Shown piece after piece: positions 9,101 through 15,900 of a stretch of DNA of 20,080 bases. The position numbers and the translations under genes are program-made. This DNA comes from Bacteroidales bacterium (GTDB lineage Bacteria > Bacteroidota > Bacteroidia > Bacteroidales > WCHB1-69), in assembly GCA_031266895.1 (NCBI GenBank), contig JAISAD010000048.1, positions 1-20,080 of the forward strand, in the 5' to 3' direction. The stretch's first letter is position 1. Every line of letters starts with the position of its first letter. A model generated the notes under the pieces. It had not been told where the DNA came from. It worked only from the letters and a program-made list of their open reading frames with translations, and did not search any database.

Positions 9101-10459
9101 GAAAAGACAGATGATAAGGGAAAGGTATATTTCAAAGTCATTGGTCGTTCTGCTGAAATGAAAATCATTGATGTAAAGACCGGTGTAGCCCTCTCTTCGG
9201 CTAATATTCCTTACGGCGCTAACCTTTACTTCAAACATGGCGATAATGTTGAAAAAAACACCCTTGTTGCAGATTGGGATCCGTTTAATGCGGTAATCAT
9301 ATCAGACGTGGCAGGTAAAGTTGAATTTAAAGATATTGTTGAAGGGATTACCTATCGTGTAGAAACTGACGAAATGACCAATATTCACGATAAAGTGATT
9401 GTAGAAAGCCGTTTGAAAACCAAAAACCCAAGTATCTATATCCTGAATAAAGCGGGCGAAATCGTTAAGAGTTTCGACATTCCGGTAGGTGCTCGTCTTT
9501 CGGTAGAAGAGGGTCAAGAAATTGACTACGGCGAAATTCTGGTTAAAATTCCGCGTTCATTCGGCAAGTCGGGAGACATCACGGGCGGTTTGCCGCGCGT
9601 AACCGAACTGTTTGAAGCGCGTAATCCATCAGACCCAGCTGTAGTGTCCGAAATTGACGGGGTGGTATCTTTCGAGAAAAAATTAAAGAGAGGCAACCGT
9701 TCCGTAAAAATTACTTCAAGAACCGGTGAAGAAAAGATTTACCTTATTCCAACATCCAAACAGATTCTGGCGCAGGAAAACGATTTTGTAAAGGCCGGCA
9801 CTCCATTGTCGGAAGGGTCGCTCACGCCTTCAGACATCCTGAATATCAAAGGAGCAATGAAAGTACAGGAGTACATCATCAACGAAATTCAGGAAGTTTA
9901 CCGCCTGCAAGGGGTAAAAATCAACGACAAGCACTTTGAAGTCATTGTACGTCAAATGATGCGCAAAATGGAAATAGAAGATCCGGGCGATACCAAATTC
10001 CTGCAGGGCGAGTTGATCAATAAAATTGACTTCCAGGAAGAAAACGACCAGATTTGGAACAAAAAAGTGGTAGTAGATCCCGGCAATTCTATCGAATATC
10101 GCAAAGGACAAATTATCAATGCGAAAAAATTACGCGATGAGAACTCACTGCTGAAACGTAAAGACTTGAAAGTGGTAGAGGTGCGCGATGCCTGCCCCGC
10201 AACCGGCAAACCAATTTTGCAGGGAATTACCAGAGCCTCGTTGCAGACCCGCAGTTTTATTTCGGCCGCCTCATTCCAGGAAACTACAAAAGTGCTCACC
10301 GAAGCGGCTATCAATGCCAAATCGGACAATCTCAACGGGATGAAAGAGAACGTTATTGTAGGTCATCTTATTCCTGCCGGAACAGGCTTGAAAAAATACC
10401 AAAGCATTGAAGTAAGCTCAAAAGAAGAATACGAATCATTAATGGCATCTAAACAGTAA
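6188..10459 (+). CDS. rpoC: DNA-directed RNA polymerase subunit beta'
   Basis: This is the beta' subunit, which carries the Mg2+-binding catalytic motif of RNA polymerase. The 1423-residue product has an N-terminal zinc ribbon (C66, C68, C81, C84), the catalytic NADFDGD motif at 472-478 with its three aspartates, a second zinc site (C819, C893, C900, C903), and the trigger-loop region beginning GEPGTQLTLRTFHVGG at G929. The C terminus retains ITRASLQTRSFISAASFQETTKVLTEAA. Length and motif spacing look normal and no frameshift is seen. The ATG at 6188 is preferred over a later in-frame ATG (MTISLASPES) because family members carry a short basic N-terminal extension before that block. It follows rpoB by 20 bp and is followed by a DUF3467 gene after 5 bp. 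Confidence 0.98.
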   Translation: MASRKETNTRKEFSTMTISLASPESILEQSHGEVLKPETINYRTYKPEREGLFCEKIFGPTKDWECHCGKYKRIRYKGIICDRCGVEVTERKVRRERMGHIQLVVPVAHIWFFKTLPNKVGALLGLASKAVDSIVYYEKYVVIQPGIAESENVKRLSLLSEEECFNVIESLPPENKLLDDTDPNKFIAKMGAEALYDLLLQIDLDKESYELRDRANNETSQQRKQDILKRLHVYEAFRDSRKRAENKPEWMIVTIVPVIPPELRPLVPLDGGRFATSDLNDLYRRVIIRNNRLKRLIDIKAPDVIMRNEKRMLQEAVDSLFDNSRKSNAVKTESNRALKSLSDSLKGKQGRFRQNLLGKRVDYSGRSVIVVGPELHLNECGLPKDMAAELFKPFIIRKILERGIVKTVKSAKKIVDRKDPIVWEILENILKGHPVLLNRAPTLHRLGIQAFQPRLVEGKAIRLHPLCCTAFNADFDGDQMAVHVPLGNAAIMEAQMLMLASHNILNPANGAPITVPSQDMVLGLYYITKERRSTPTEPVMGEGSKFYSPEEVIIAYNEKKVDLNAVIKCRVNLTGNGQTELIETTVGRVLFNQVVPSEYGYVNELLTKKSLRDIIGAVLSKSGNAKTAKFLDDIMGLGFRMAFEGGLSFNLGDVIIPEEKAKLITESNVQIEEITSNYNMGFITNTERYNQVVDVWSHANARLSGVLMERIANDRQGFNPVHMMRHSGARGSAEQIRQLSGMRGLMAKPTKTSAGGGEIIENPILSNFKEGLSVLEYFISTHGARKGLADTALKTADAGYLTRRLVDVSHDVIINEEDCGTLRGMAIGALKKNEEVVETLYDRLLGRVTLHDVYHPQTGELIVKAGEELNEELCAIIEESPIEEVEIRSVPTCESKHGVCQKCYGRNLATGKMVQIGEAVGVIAAQSIGEPGTQLTLRTFHVGGVAGNVAANSKINAKYSGMLSIDELRALEKTDDKGKVYFKVIGRSAEMKIIDVKTGVALSSANIPYGANLYFKHGDNVEKNTLVADWDPFNAVIISDVAGKVEFKDIVEGITYRVETDEMTNIHDKVIVESRLKTKNPSIYILNKAGEIVKSFDIPVGARLSVEEGQEIDYGEILVKIPRSFGKSGDITGGLPRVTELFEARNPSDPAVVSEIDGVVSFEKKLKRGNRSVKITSRTGEEKIYLIPTSKQILAQENDFVKAGTPLSEGSLTPSDILNIKGAMKVQEYIINEIQEVYRLQGVKINDKHFEVIVRQMMRKMEIEDPGDTKFLQGELINKIDFQEENDQIWNKKVVVDPGNSIEYRKGQIINAKKLRDENSLLKRKDLKVVEVRDACPATGKPILQGITRASLQTRSFISAASFQETTKVLTEAAINAKSDNLNGMKENVIVGHLIPAGTGLKKYQSIEVSSKEEYESLMASKQ

Positions 10460-10464
10460 AAATA

Positions 10465-10764
10465 ATGGAACAGCAACAGCAAATTGACATTAATTTGTCA
10501 GACGAAATCGCACAGGGAATGTATTCCAACCTGGTAATTATTACCCATTCCAGCAGTGAATTTATATTGGATTTTGTAGCTCTTATGCCAGGAATTCCTA
10601 AAGGCAATGTCCGTTCACGCGTAATACTTACCCCCCAAAATGCCAAGCGTCTTTTAAGCTCTTTAGCTGATAATATCAAAAAATTTGAAGAGAAAAACGG
10701 TATCATTAAAGAGAATATTCCGGCAGAAAATATTCCCATTATCGGTAATGGAGGGTTAGCCTAA
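10465..10764 (+). CDS. DUF3467 family protein
   Basis: A 99-residue protein whose function is not established. It matches the small DUF3467 family by recognition: DINLSDEIAQGMYSNLVIITHSSSEFILDFV and SRVILTPQNAKRLLSSLADNIKKFE are characteristic. It has no signal peptide or membrane segment and is predicted cytoplasmic. It starts 5 bp after the rpoC stop, so it is cotranscribed with, and possibly translationally coupled to, rpoC. In Bacteroidetes this gene commonly follows rpoC, which makes a link to transcription plausible but unproven. The ILTPQNAKRLLSSL segment suggests an amphipathic helix after a beta-rich first half; that is inference from pattern only. Confidence 0.9.
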   Translation: MEQQQQIDINLSDEIAQGMYSNLVIITHSSSEFILDFVALMPGIPKGNVRSRVILTPQNAKRLLSSLADNIKKFEEKNGIIKENIPAENIPIIGNGGLA

Positions 10765-10795
10765 TCGCACTAATTGCAATAATCACAAAGCAAGT

Positions 10796-11224
10796 ATGCA
10801 AGAGATTGAAAATCAATTAATCAAAGAGTTCGAACTTCTCAATGACTGGATGGATAAGTATAACTATATTATCGAATTGGGGCGTGAGTTACCTTTGATT
10901 GATGCACAATACAAAACGCCGCAATACCTCATTGCAGGCTGCCAGTCACAAGTGTGGCTTCATGCTGATTACCAGGAAGGGAAAATTCGGTTTACCGCTG
11001 ATAGCGACGCCATTATTACCAAAGGAATTATCTTTTTGCTAATCAAAGTATTAGACGGAAGAACTCCTGACGAGATTCTAAATGCTTCGTTAGACTATAT
11101 TGATAAAATAGGACTCAAGGAGCACTTGTCGCCCACACGCTCCAACGGCTTGCTTTCCATGATAAAGCAAATTAAAATGTATGCACTGGCCTATCAAGCT
11201 AAAGAACAGCAAAAATCAGATTGA
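10796..11224 (+). CDS. sufE: SufE family cysteine desulfuration protein
   Basis: SufE accepts persulfide sulfur from the cysteine desulfurase SufS and passes it to the SufBCD scaffold in iron-sulfur cluster assembly, in the cytoplasm. The 142-residue product is full length. The acceptor cysteine is C49 in the motif AGCQSQVW (47-54), equivalent to Cys51 in Escherichia coli SufE. The C-terminal block SPTRSNGLLSMIKQIK is also typical. The gene lies 31 bp after the DUF3467 gene on the same strand and no promoter box is seen between them, so it probably rides on the end of the rpoBC transcript. No other suf gene is visible, so this sufE sits apart from the Suf cluster. It ends 34 bp from a convergent gene, and no terminator hairpin is evident in that gap. 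Confidence 0.93.
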   Translation: MQEIENQLIKEFELLNDWMDKYNYIIELGRELPLIDAQYKTPQYLIAGCQSQVWLHADYQEGKIRFTADSDAIITKGIIFLLIKVLDGRTPDEILNASLDYIDKIGLKEHLSPTRSNGLLSMIKQIKMYALAYQAKEQQKSD

Positions 11225-11258
11225 CTTTGCTTCCTGTGGCACAACTGTATGCTCTCAA

Positions 11259-11750
11259 CTAATCCATTTCGAGTTCTATTACCTTAACAGTGATACTTCT
11301 GATGCCCAATAAATTATAGTTATAATAGGTGTGCAGCAGCCGGAATTTGTATTTTCCATGTACATTAAAGTATTTCTTAGCATAAACAGGCAGGCTATAA
11401 ACCGTTAAATCACCCTCCGTCTTTTCAGTCATATCTTTCTTTTGTACAAAATCAAAGGTGTTGCTGCGGTGTGCTTCGCCTCCCTCCGAATCATAAAGCG
11501 AGAGCGTTACGGGCAGGCTTTCGGCGATAAACTCTTTTGTACAGAACAAATCCAGTACAATTTTGCAAGGCTTGTCGCTGTCAATTTCCTTCTCGAATGT
11601 GATCAGTCTCTGCTCAAAATTCCAGTTGTCATTCAAAAATGAAAAAGTCTCCTGGGCAATTACTTTCTCTTTTCCAGTATGGCAGCCTATTGTAATACAT
11701 GAAATTACAATAAGCAAAAGCGCTAAAATCGGATTACAGGTTCTATGCAT
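11259..11750 (-). CDS. GldH-like lipoprotein
   Basis: A 163-residue predicted lipoprotein. The N terminus is a hydrophobic signal (NPILALLLIVISC...) with two candidate lipidation cysteines: C18 (preceded by VIS, the better lipobox) and C23 (preceded by TIG). The mature part resembles GldH, a lipoprotein needed for gliding and type IX secretion in Bacteroidetes, in its order of blocks. These are an N-terminal DNWNF, then LITFEKEID, a beta-rich middle, and the C-terminal HGKYKFRLLHTYYNYNLLGIRSITVKVIE, which parallels the GKY-F-....L-GI ending of GldH. The usual GldH YPYSN segment is not recognisable, so it may be a divergent member or a look-alike. It is the last gene of a minus-strand cluster, 11 bp after the thioesterase gene, and no other gld gene is present. 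Confidence 0.5.
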   Translation of the reverse strand: MHRTCNPILALLLIVISCITIGCHTGKEKVIAQETFSFLNDNWNFEQRLITFEKEIDSDKPCKIVLDLFCTKEFIAESLPVTLSLYDSEGGEAHRSNTFDFVQKKDMTEKTEGDLTVYSLPVYAKKYFNVHGKYKFRLLHTYYNYNLLGIRSITVKVIELEMD

Positions 11751-11761
11751 AACAAATAAGA

Positions 11762-12241
11762 TTAATCAAAAAAATCCTCGAAATGCTCAGGAAAATAGTT
11801 CATTGACACCGCTTTTTCGCGAGGAATAACGAAATAAACCGCTTCGCCGCTAAGGCACAATTCGCCGTTTTCGCTTATAATCTGTATATCAATAAAGGCC
11901 AGAGAACGCTTAATTTCGCGCATTTTGCCCTTGACAACGATATGCTGCTGCAGCGAAGATACCGGTTTGGCGTACTTGACATTTAAGCGCGAGGTAACTC
12001 CCGAGCACTGTCCTTTAATATAAAGCGTCCACGCCGCCACCTCATCGGCCAGCGTAGCCAGAATGCCACCATGAATAATGCCCGGATAACCTTCGTAATA
12101 CTGTTTCGGATTCCACACTGACTCCACACCCTCCTCAGTTTCAACAAACGACAACTGCAATCCGACAGGATTGTGCGGAGAACAGGCAAAGCAGTAATAA
12201 TCCTGCTTTGCAAACACGTTCTTGATTTTTCTTCGCATCAT
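11762..12241 (-). CDS. PaaI-type hotdog-fold thioesterase
   Basis: This protein is predicted to hydrolyse acyl-CoA or a related thioester; the substrate cannot be read from the sequence. The 159-residue product fits a single hotdog domain. CFACSPHNPVGLQLSF (17-32) is the typical N-terminal block. GYPGIIHGGILATLADE (51-67) carries the HGG motif (57-59) and the acidic D66/E67 at the usual active-site helix. No signal peptide is seen. The start has two adjacent ATG codons (12241 and 12238); either is possible and the difference is one residue. It lies 3 bp after the yqeY-like gene and 11 bp before the GldH-like gene, so the three probably form one transcript. Nothing in the neighbours points to a specific acyl pathway. 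Confidence 0.88.
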   Translation of the reverse strand: MMRRKIKNVFAKQDYYCFACSPHNPVGLQLSFVETEEGVESVWNPKQYYEGYPGIIHGGILATLADEVAAWTLYIKGQCSGVTSRLNVKYAKPVSSLQQHIVVKGKMREIKRSLAFIDIQIISENGELCLSGEAVYFVIPREKAVSMNYFPEHFEDFFD

Positions 12242-12244
12242 AAT

Positions 12245-12688
12245 CTACACCAAAAGTTGTTTTACGATAGCAGAAACTGTTTGATTGTCAGCTTTTCCTG
12301 CAAAATGGCGAGTAGCAATGCCCATCAACTTCCCCATCTCCTTAATGCCGGAAATATTATTAGCAGCAATCAGTTCCTTGAGCGCCTCGGTAATCTCCGC
12401 TTCCGAAAGTTGCTGCGGCAAATAGCGTGCAATCACCTCCATCTGCCTTATCTCCTCCTCGCAGAGGTCATAGCGGTTTTGCGCCTTATACATCTCTGCA
12501 CTCTCTTTGCGCTGCTTTACAAGTCGCTGCAGGGTCTTCACTTCCATCTCTTCCGTAATATCGCCCCCTCTTTTTTCGGTTTTGAGCAGCAAAATTGCCG
12601 ATTTTACCGCTCTAAGCGCATTTAATCGGTCCTGTTCCCTTGCCAGCATTGCCGCCTTAATGTCGGCATTAATTTTATCTTCTAACAT
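12245..12688 (-). CDS. GatB/YqeY domain protein
   Basis: A 147-residue protein of the YqeY family, which matches the C-terminal tRNA-binding-like domain of the amidotransferase subunit GatB and occurs here as a stand-alone protein. Its precise role is not settled. The sequence shows the family pattern: an N-terminal helical part (INADIKAAMLAREQDRLNALRAVKSAI), a central KQRKESAEMYKAQNRYDLCEEE segment, and the C-terminal KEMGKLMGIATRHFAGKADNQTVSAIVKQLL. It is cytoplasmic, with no signal sequence. It is the first gene of the minus-strand cluster. The candidate promoter at 12790-12819 would give a leader of about 95 nt containing inverted repeats. The start ATG at 12688 follows an A/T-rich leader without a Shine-Dalgarno sequence. 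Confidence 0.92.
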   Translation of the reverse strand: MLEDKINADIKAAMLAREQDRLNALRAVKSAILLLKTEKRGGDITEEMEVKTLQRLVKQRKESAEMYKAQNRYDLCEEEIRQMEVIARYLPQQLSEAEITEALKELIAANNISGIKEMGKLMGIATRHFAGKADNQTVSAIVKQLLV

Positions 12689-12718
12689 AATAACTGTTTT
12701 TAATTATGATTGTATTTT

Positions 12719-12773
12719 TCAAAACAATCCATAAATTATTGATTTTAAATAAGTTAAAATCAAACAATCCATT
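12719..12773 (-). repeat. Direct repeat of ATGGATTGTTT-type word
   Basis: On the + strand, TCAAAACAATCCAT (12719-12732) recurs as TCAAACAATCCAT (12760-12772), differing only by one A. The copies are 41 bp apart start to start and flank the inverted repeat at 12739-12763. The core AATCCAT also occurs inverted at 12775-12781. All copies lie in the predicted yqeY leader, downstream of its promoter, so they may be protein-binding sites or RNA elements. Chance in AT-rich DNA is possible. Confidence 0.5.
12739..12763 (-). repeat. Perfect 10-bp inverted repeat, TTGATTTTAA
   Basis: TTGATTTTAA (12739-12748) and its exact complement TTAAAATCAA (12754-12763) are separated by 5 bp. As RNA in the yqeY leader it would form a weak stem, since only two of ten pairs are G-C. 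As DNA it could be an operator. Confidence 0.6.
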
Positions 12774-12781
12774 CATGGATT
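12766..12781. repeat. Palindrome AATCCATTCATGGATT
   Basis: Two 7 bp arms, AATCCAT and ATGGATT, pair exactly around a 2 bp centre. It sits directly downstream (in the minus-strand direction) of the candidate -7 box at 12790-12797, so it overlaps or follows the expected transcription start. That is a typical place for a repressor operator. This role is inference. Confidence 0.5.
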
Positions 12782-12789
12782 ATATTGTG

Positions 12790-12819
12790 CAAAGATAGTT
12801 AAAAATTCAAATCCTCAAA
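12790..12819 (-). promoter_or_regulatory. Bacteroidetes-type promoter for yqeY-thioesterase-gldH-like cluster
   Basis: Read on the minus strand, TATCTTTG (12797 to 12790) fits the Bacteroidetes -7 consensus TAnnTTTG exactly. TTTG at 12819 to 12816 fits the -33 box, with an 18 bp spacer. A second TTTG at 12823 to 12820 would give a 22 bp spacer. The predicted transcript starts near 12784 and leaves a leader of about 95 nt before the yqeY start. Confidence 0.6.
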
Positions 12820-12889
12820 CAAAAGTTATTAACACTATTTTGTTGATATTTTTTTAACACATTGGCGATTCACATCGGAAAATATATCG

Positions 12890-12897
12890 TAGTTTTG
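12890..12897 (+). promoter_or_regulatory. -7 box TAGTTTTG for the giant exported-protein gene
   Basis: TAGTTTTG fits TAnnTTTG exactly and ends 18 bp before the ATG at 12916. This predicts a very short leader of roughly 12-15 nt. The -33 element is weak: the nearest TTG (12862-12864) gives a 25 bp spacer, which is longer than usual. The box argues that the protein starts at 12916 and not at the upstream in-frame TTG at 12862. Confidence 0.5.
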
Positions 12898-12915
12898 CAT
12901 TCTAAAAAATATGTC

Positions 12916-15900
12916 ATGCTTCTAAAAATACGTAATAGTCAAATTTCCAAGATATTAGCCCTATTTCTACTGATTGGGCTACTTGTACAATTACTTCAAC
13001 CCCTGCAGTTACATGCGTTGAGTGGCGGACCTGCACAACCGGAAATGGCCGGTTTTACACCTGCCGATAAGGATAACATGGTGGATTTGTTTAGTGGCAA
13101 TTTTCATTATACCATTCCCATAATGACAGTACCCGGTTCCAATGGAGGATATCCTGTCAACCTGACTTACAGTTCGGAAGCAGCGGGTATGGAACACGAG
13201 GCTTCGTGGGTAGGCTTGGGTTGGAATTTGAACCCAGGTGCCATAACTCGACAGGTAAGAGGGGTTCCCGATGACTTCAAAGGTGATATCATCAGTAAAA
13301 CCTATAAGAAGCGCAACAACAATACCTTTATTTTTACTCCCAGTTTCACCGGAGAAGTGGCTGGTGCTAATTTTGGTGTCGGAGTATCTGATTCAAAGTC
13401 TTTTATATACAACACCTACAATGGCATTTCCTTAACCCGGCGGTTTGGTCTTTCCGCTTCTTACGTAAGAACCAATAATGTACAAAACGAAAAGAGTGTG
13501 CGCTTAACCATAGGGGGCAGCTTAACGTTAGATTCCGATAATGGCATTACGAGTTCCTTTTCGATGAATGGGGGATCCAAGAACTTGCAACTGGGGTTCA
13601 ATTATGGCTATAACAGCAAGAGTGGCGTTTATACCTATGGCAGTCAATACACCCTGTCAGCCTCCCAAAAAGAGTCAGGAATAAAAGGGATAGGCTTGTC
13701 GGTAGGCAACACTTTTTCTACGGCAGCTGTTTTACCGCCCATCCATATTCCACTTAGCAGCAATACCTTTGCCCTCTCTTTTCAACTCGGGGCTGCGGGG
13801 GCTTATTTGGAGGGCTGCAAATCGGTAACCGCCAGTATTTGTCTGCAAAGCACTCCTGATGCAGCGATAATCACTCCTGCGTATGGCTTATGTTATGCGG
13901 ACCAATCGTCTCCTTCATCCTTGCAGGATTTTAACAGAGAAAAAGAGTTGTGTGTAAATCAGAATTCCAAAAATTTACCGTTACCAGTCATGACCCATGA
14001 TGTTTACAATGTAACGGGCGAGTTGCTGCAAGGCAGTTTTCGAGCCTACCGATCTGACTACGGCCACTTCTTTGACAATCATGTAACAACCTTTACCAGC
14101 ACGACTGAAATAGGGGCAGATGGGGCTGCTGCTGCAGGCTTACAAGCAGGAGTGGATCTATCCTTTCATTCGGGAGAAAATTCTTCCGGTGACTGGGCTG
14201 CCAATGCCTATAATACTCTTTTTTCCTATAAAAACAAGCAATCCTATAACAATCAGCCAAACAAGAGCATAAATCCCTCTTTATATGAGCCGTTTTATTT
14301 CAAAATGTCGGGCGAACAGACGGCTTCCGAATCTAACTGGTTGAATCCGCTCGACGGCAACAAAGCAGTCGCCTTTCAATTGAATAAAACCGAAAGCACG
14401 TCGTTTTGGGATGCCCTCAATTACAACTATACTATCTCGAATCAGCTTAATACCGGCAAAAACATCACCCAATACGAGCAAGGCACCCGCACTAAAAGAA
14501 CCTGTAATATTGAGTATCAGACAGGCACATCATCTCCGGTGGGGAAATCGCACCACATCAAGGAGTTTTCGATAGTCAATAATCAGGGCGAGCGTTACAC
14601 TTATGGCAAGACCTTATACAACAAGATAGAAAAAGAGGTAATATTTTCCGTTCCCGCCTATAATGGAATAGATAAAACAACGCTGGCATACGGGAGTAAC
14701 TACAGTTCTGGCAATGCCAACGGGACAGTTCGAATGGGAAAAGAGCGGCTCTACTCCTATACGGAAACTCCGGCTTATGCCTATGCCTATTTGCTTACAG
14801 GCATTACTTCGCCCGATTATGTGGATATCAACAATAACGGACAGCCCGACGATGGTGATTTGGGCTATTGGGTAAAGTTTACCTACAATGACAAGTACAA
14901 ATGTACCGGCAACTGCAACAATCTGTACAGATGGCGATTTCCATACGAAGGTGCCAGTTACTTTATGGGCGACCGTTCCAACAGCACCGATGACAAGGGA
15001 AGTTATAACTATGGAGAAAAAGAGATCTCCTATATCAAAGAAATAGAAACAAGTACCCATAAAGCGCGGTTTTATGCTTCGTCGAGAACGGATGCGCTGG
15101 GTATCAAGTCGGGGGTGGATGGTGAATATGGAGGAGGCAAAGATCCCAATGCGGTATTATATAAACTGGACAGCATCCGGTTATACAGCAAGGCCGATAC
15201 GAATACGCCTATACAGACCGCAGTTTTTGAGTATAATTACTCCTTGTGTCAGGTGGTTCCCAATTCCAGTTCGGGCAAATTAACTCTGAAAACGGTCTAT
15301 TTTAAATATGGCAACAGCGCCAAAGGGCAAGCCAATCCGTACAGATTTCACTATGGCTACGATAACGCCCAGTATAATCCCTCCTATAATCCGACTCGCA
15401 TGGACAGATGGGGTAATTATAAGAGTGATGCCAACTATTTTGAGCATTATGTAACTCAGGATAAAGGAAAGGCCGACCAGTGGACACAGGCATGGCTGCT
15501 CACCAAAATAGAATTGCCTTCGGGAGGTGCTATAGACATGGAATACGAGAGCGACGATTACGCTTATGTGCAGGACAGACAGGCCATGTATATGGCCCTA
15601 ATGAGCGGGCCGGGCAGTTTTGCCAAGGAGAATGGTTCTTATTATGTTTACTTTAAAAAAGAGGCCGCTATTCAGGCCAAAGCATACGTAACAGGATTTA
15701 AAAACAACCTCATGTTTTTTAAGACGGCCATTAGCTATGATAACCAGAAAAGGCCTGATTACATACAGGGTTATATTGAAGTTATACCTCAAACGGCCAC
15801 CAATGCCTCTCCTGACGGATTGACGGGCAAGGTACAGGTAAAGCCGTTTGCGGCGTATGATGTGCATCCTGTCTGTTTTTTGGCGTGGCAATATTTAAAA

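Larger units (their letters stand above)
12689..12889. other. Divergent intergenic region with repeats and promoters
   Basis: A very AT-rich stretch of about 200 bp between the start of the yqeY-like gene (- strand) and the promoter of the giant exported-protein gene (+ strand). It contains two inverted repeats (12739-12763 and 12766-12781), a direct repeat of a 13-14 bp word, and a promoter candidate reading leftward (12790-12819). I see no ORF or structured RNA gene in it. Confidence 0.65.

Noticed and set aside
11225..11258. Convergent gap between sufE and the GldH-like gene considered for a bidirectional terminator
   Set aside because: No inverted repeat of useful length is visible in these 34 bases.
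12173..12625. 150-codon open frame on the plus strand across the yqeY-like gene
   Set aside because: It overlaps two well-supported minus-strand genes in antisense and its product resembles no family.
12739..12763. Inverted repeat considered as an intrinsic terminator
   Set aside because: The stem is almost all A-T and no T-run follows in either direction; it also sits in a 5' leader.
12835..12842. ACTATTTTG considered as a second -7 box for the giant gene
   Set aside because: It fits TAnnTTTG only if one base is dropped from the spacer, and the box at 12890-12897 is an exact match closer to the start.
12862..12915. Upstream TTG start extending the giant protein by 18 residues
   Set aside because: A -7 promoter box lies within the extension and the ATG at 12916 gives a proper signal peptide.
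14614..15060. 148-codon minus-strand frame inside the giant gene, with hydrophobic stretches
   Set aside because: The hydrophobic look comes from reading complementary codons of a Tyr/Asn-rich protein; the sense frame is clearly a known family.
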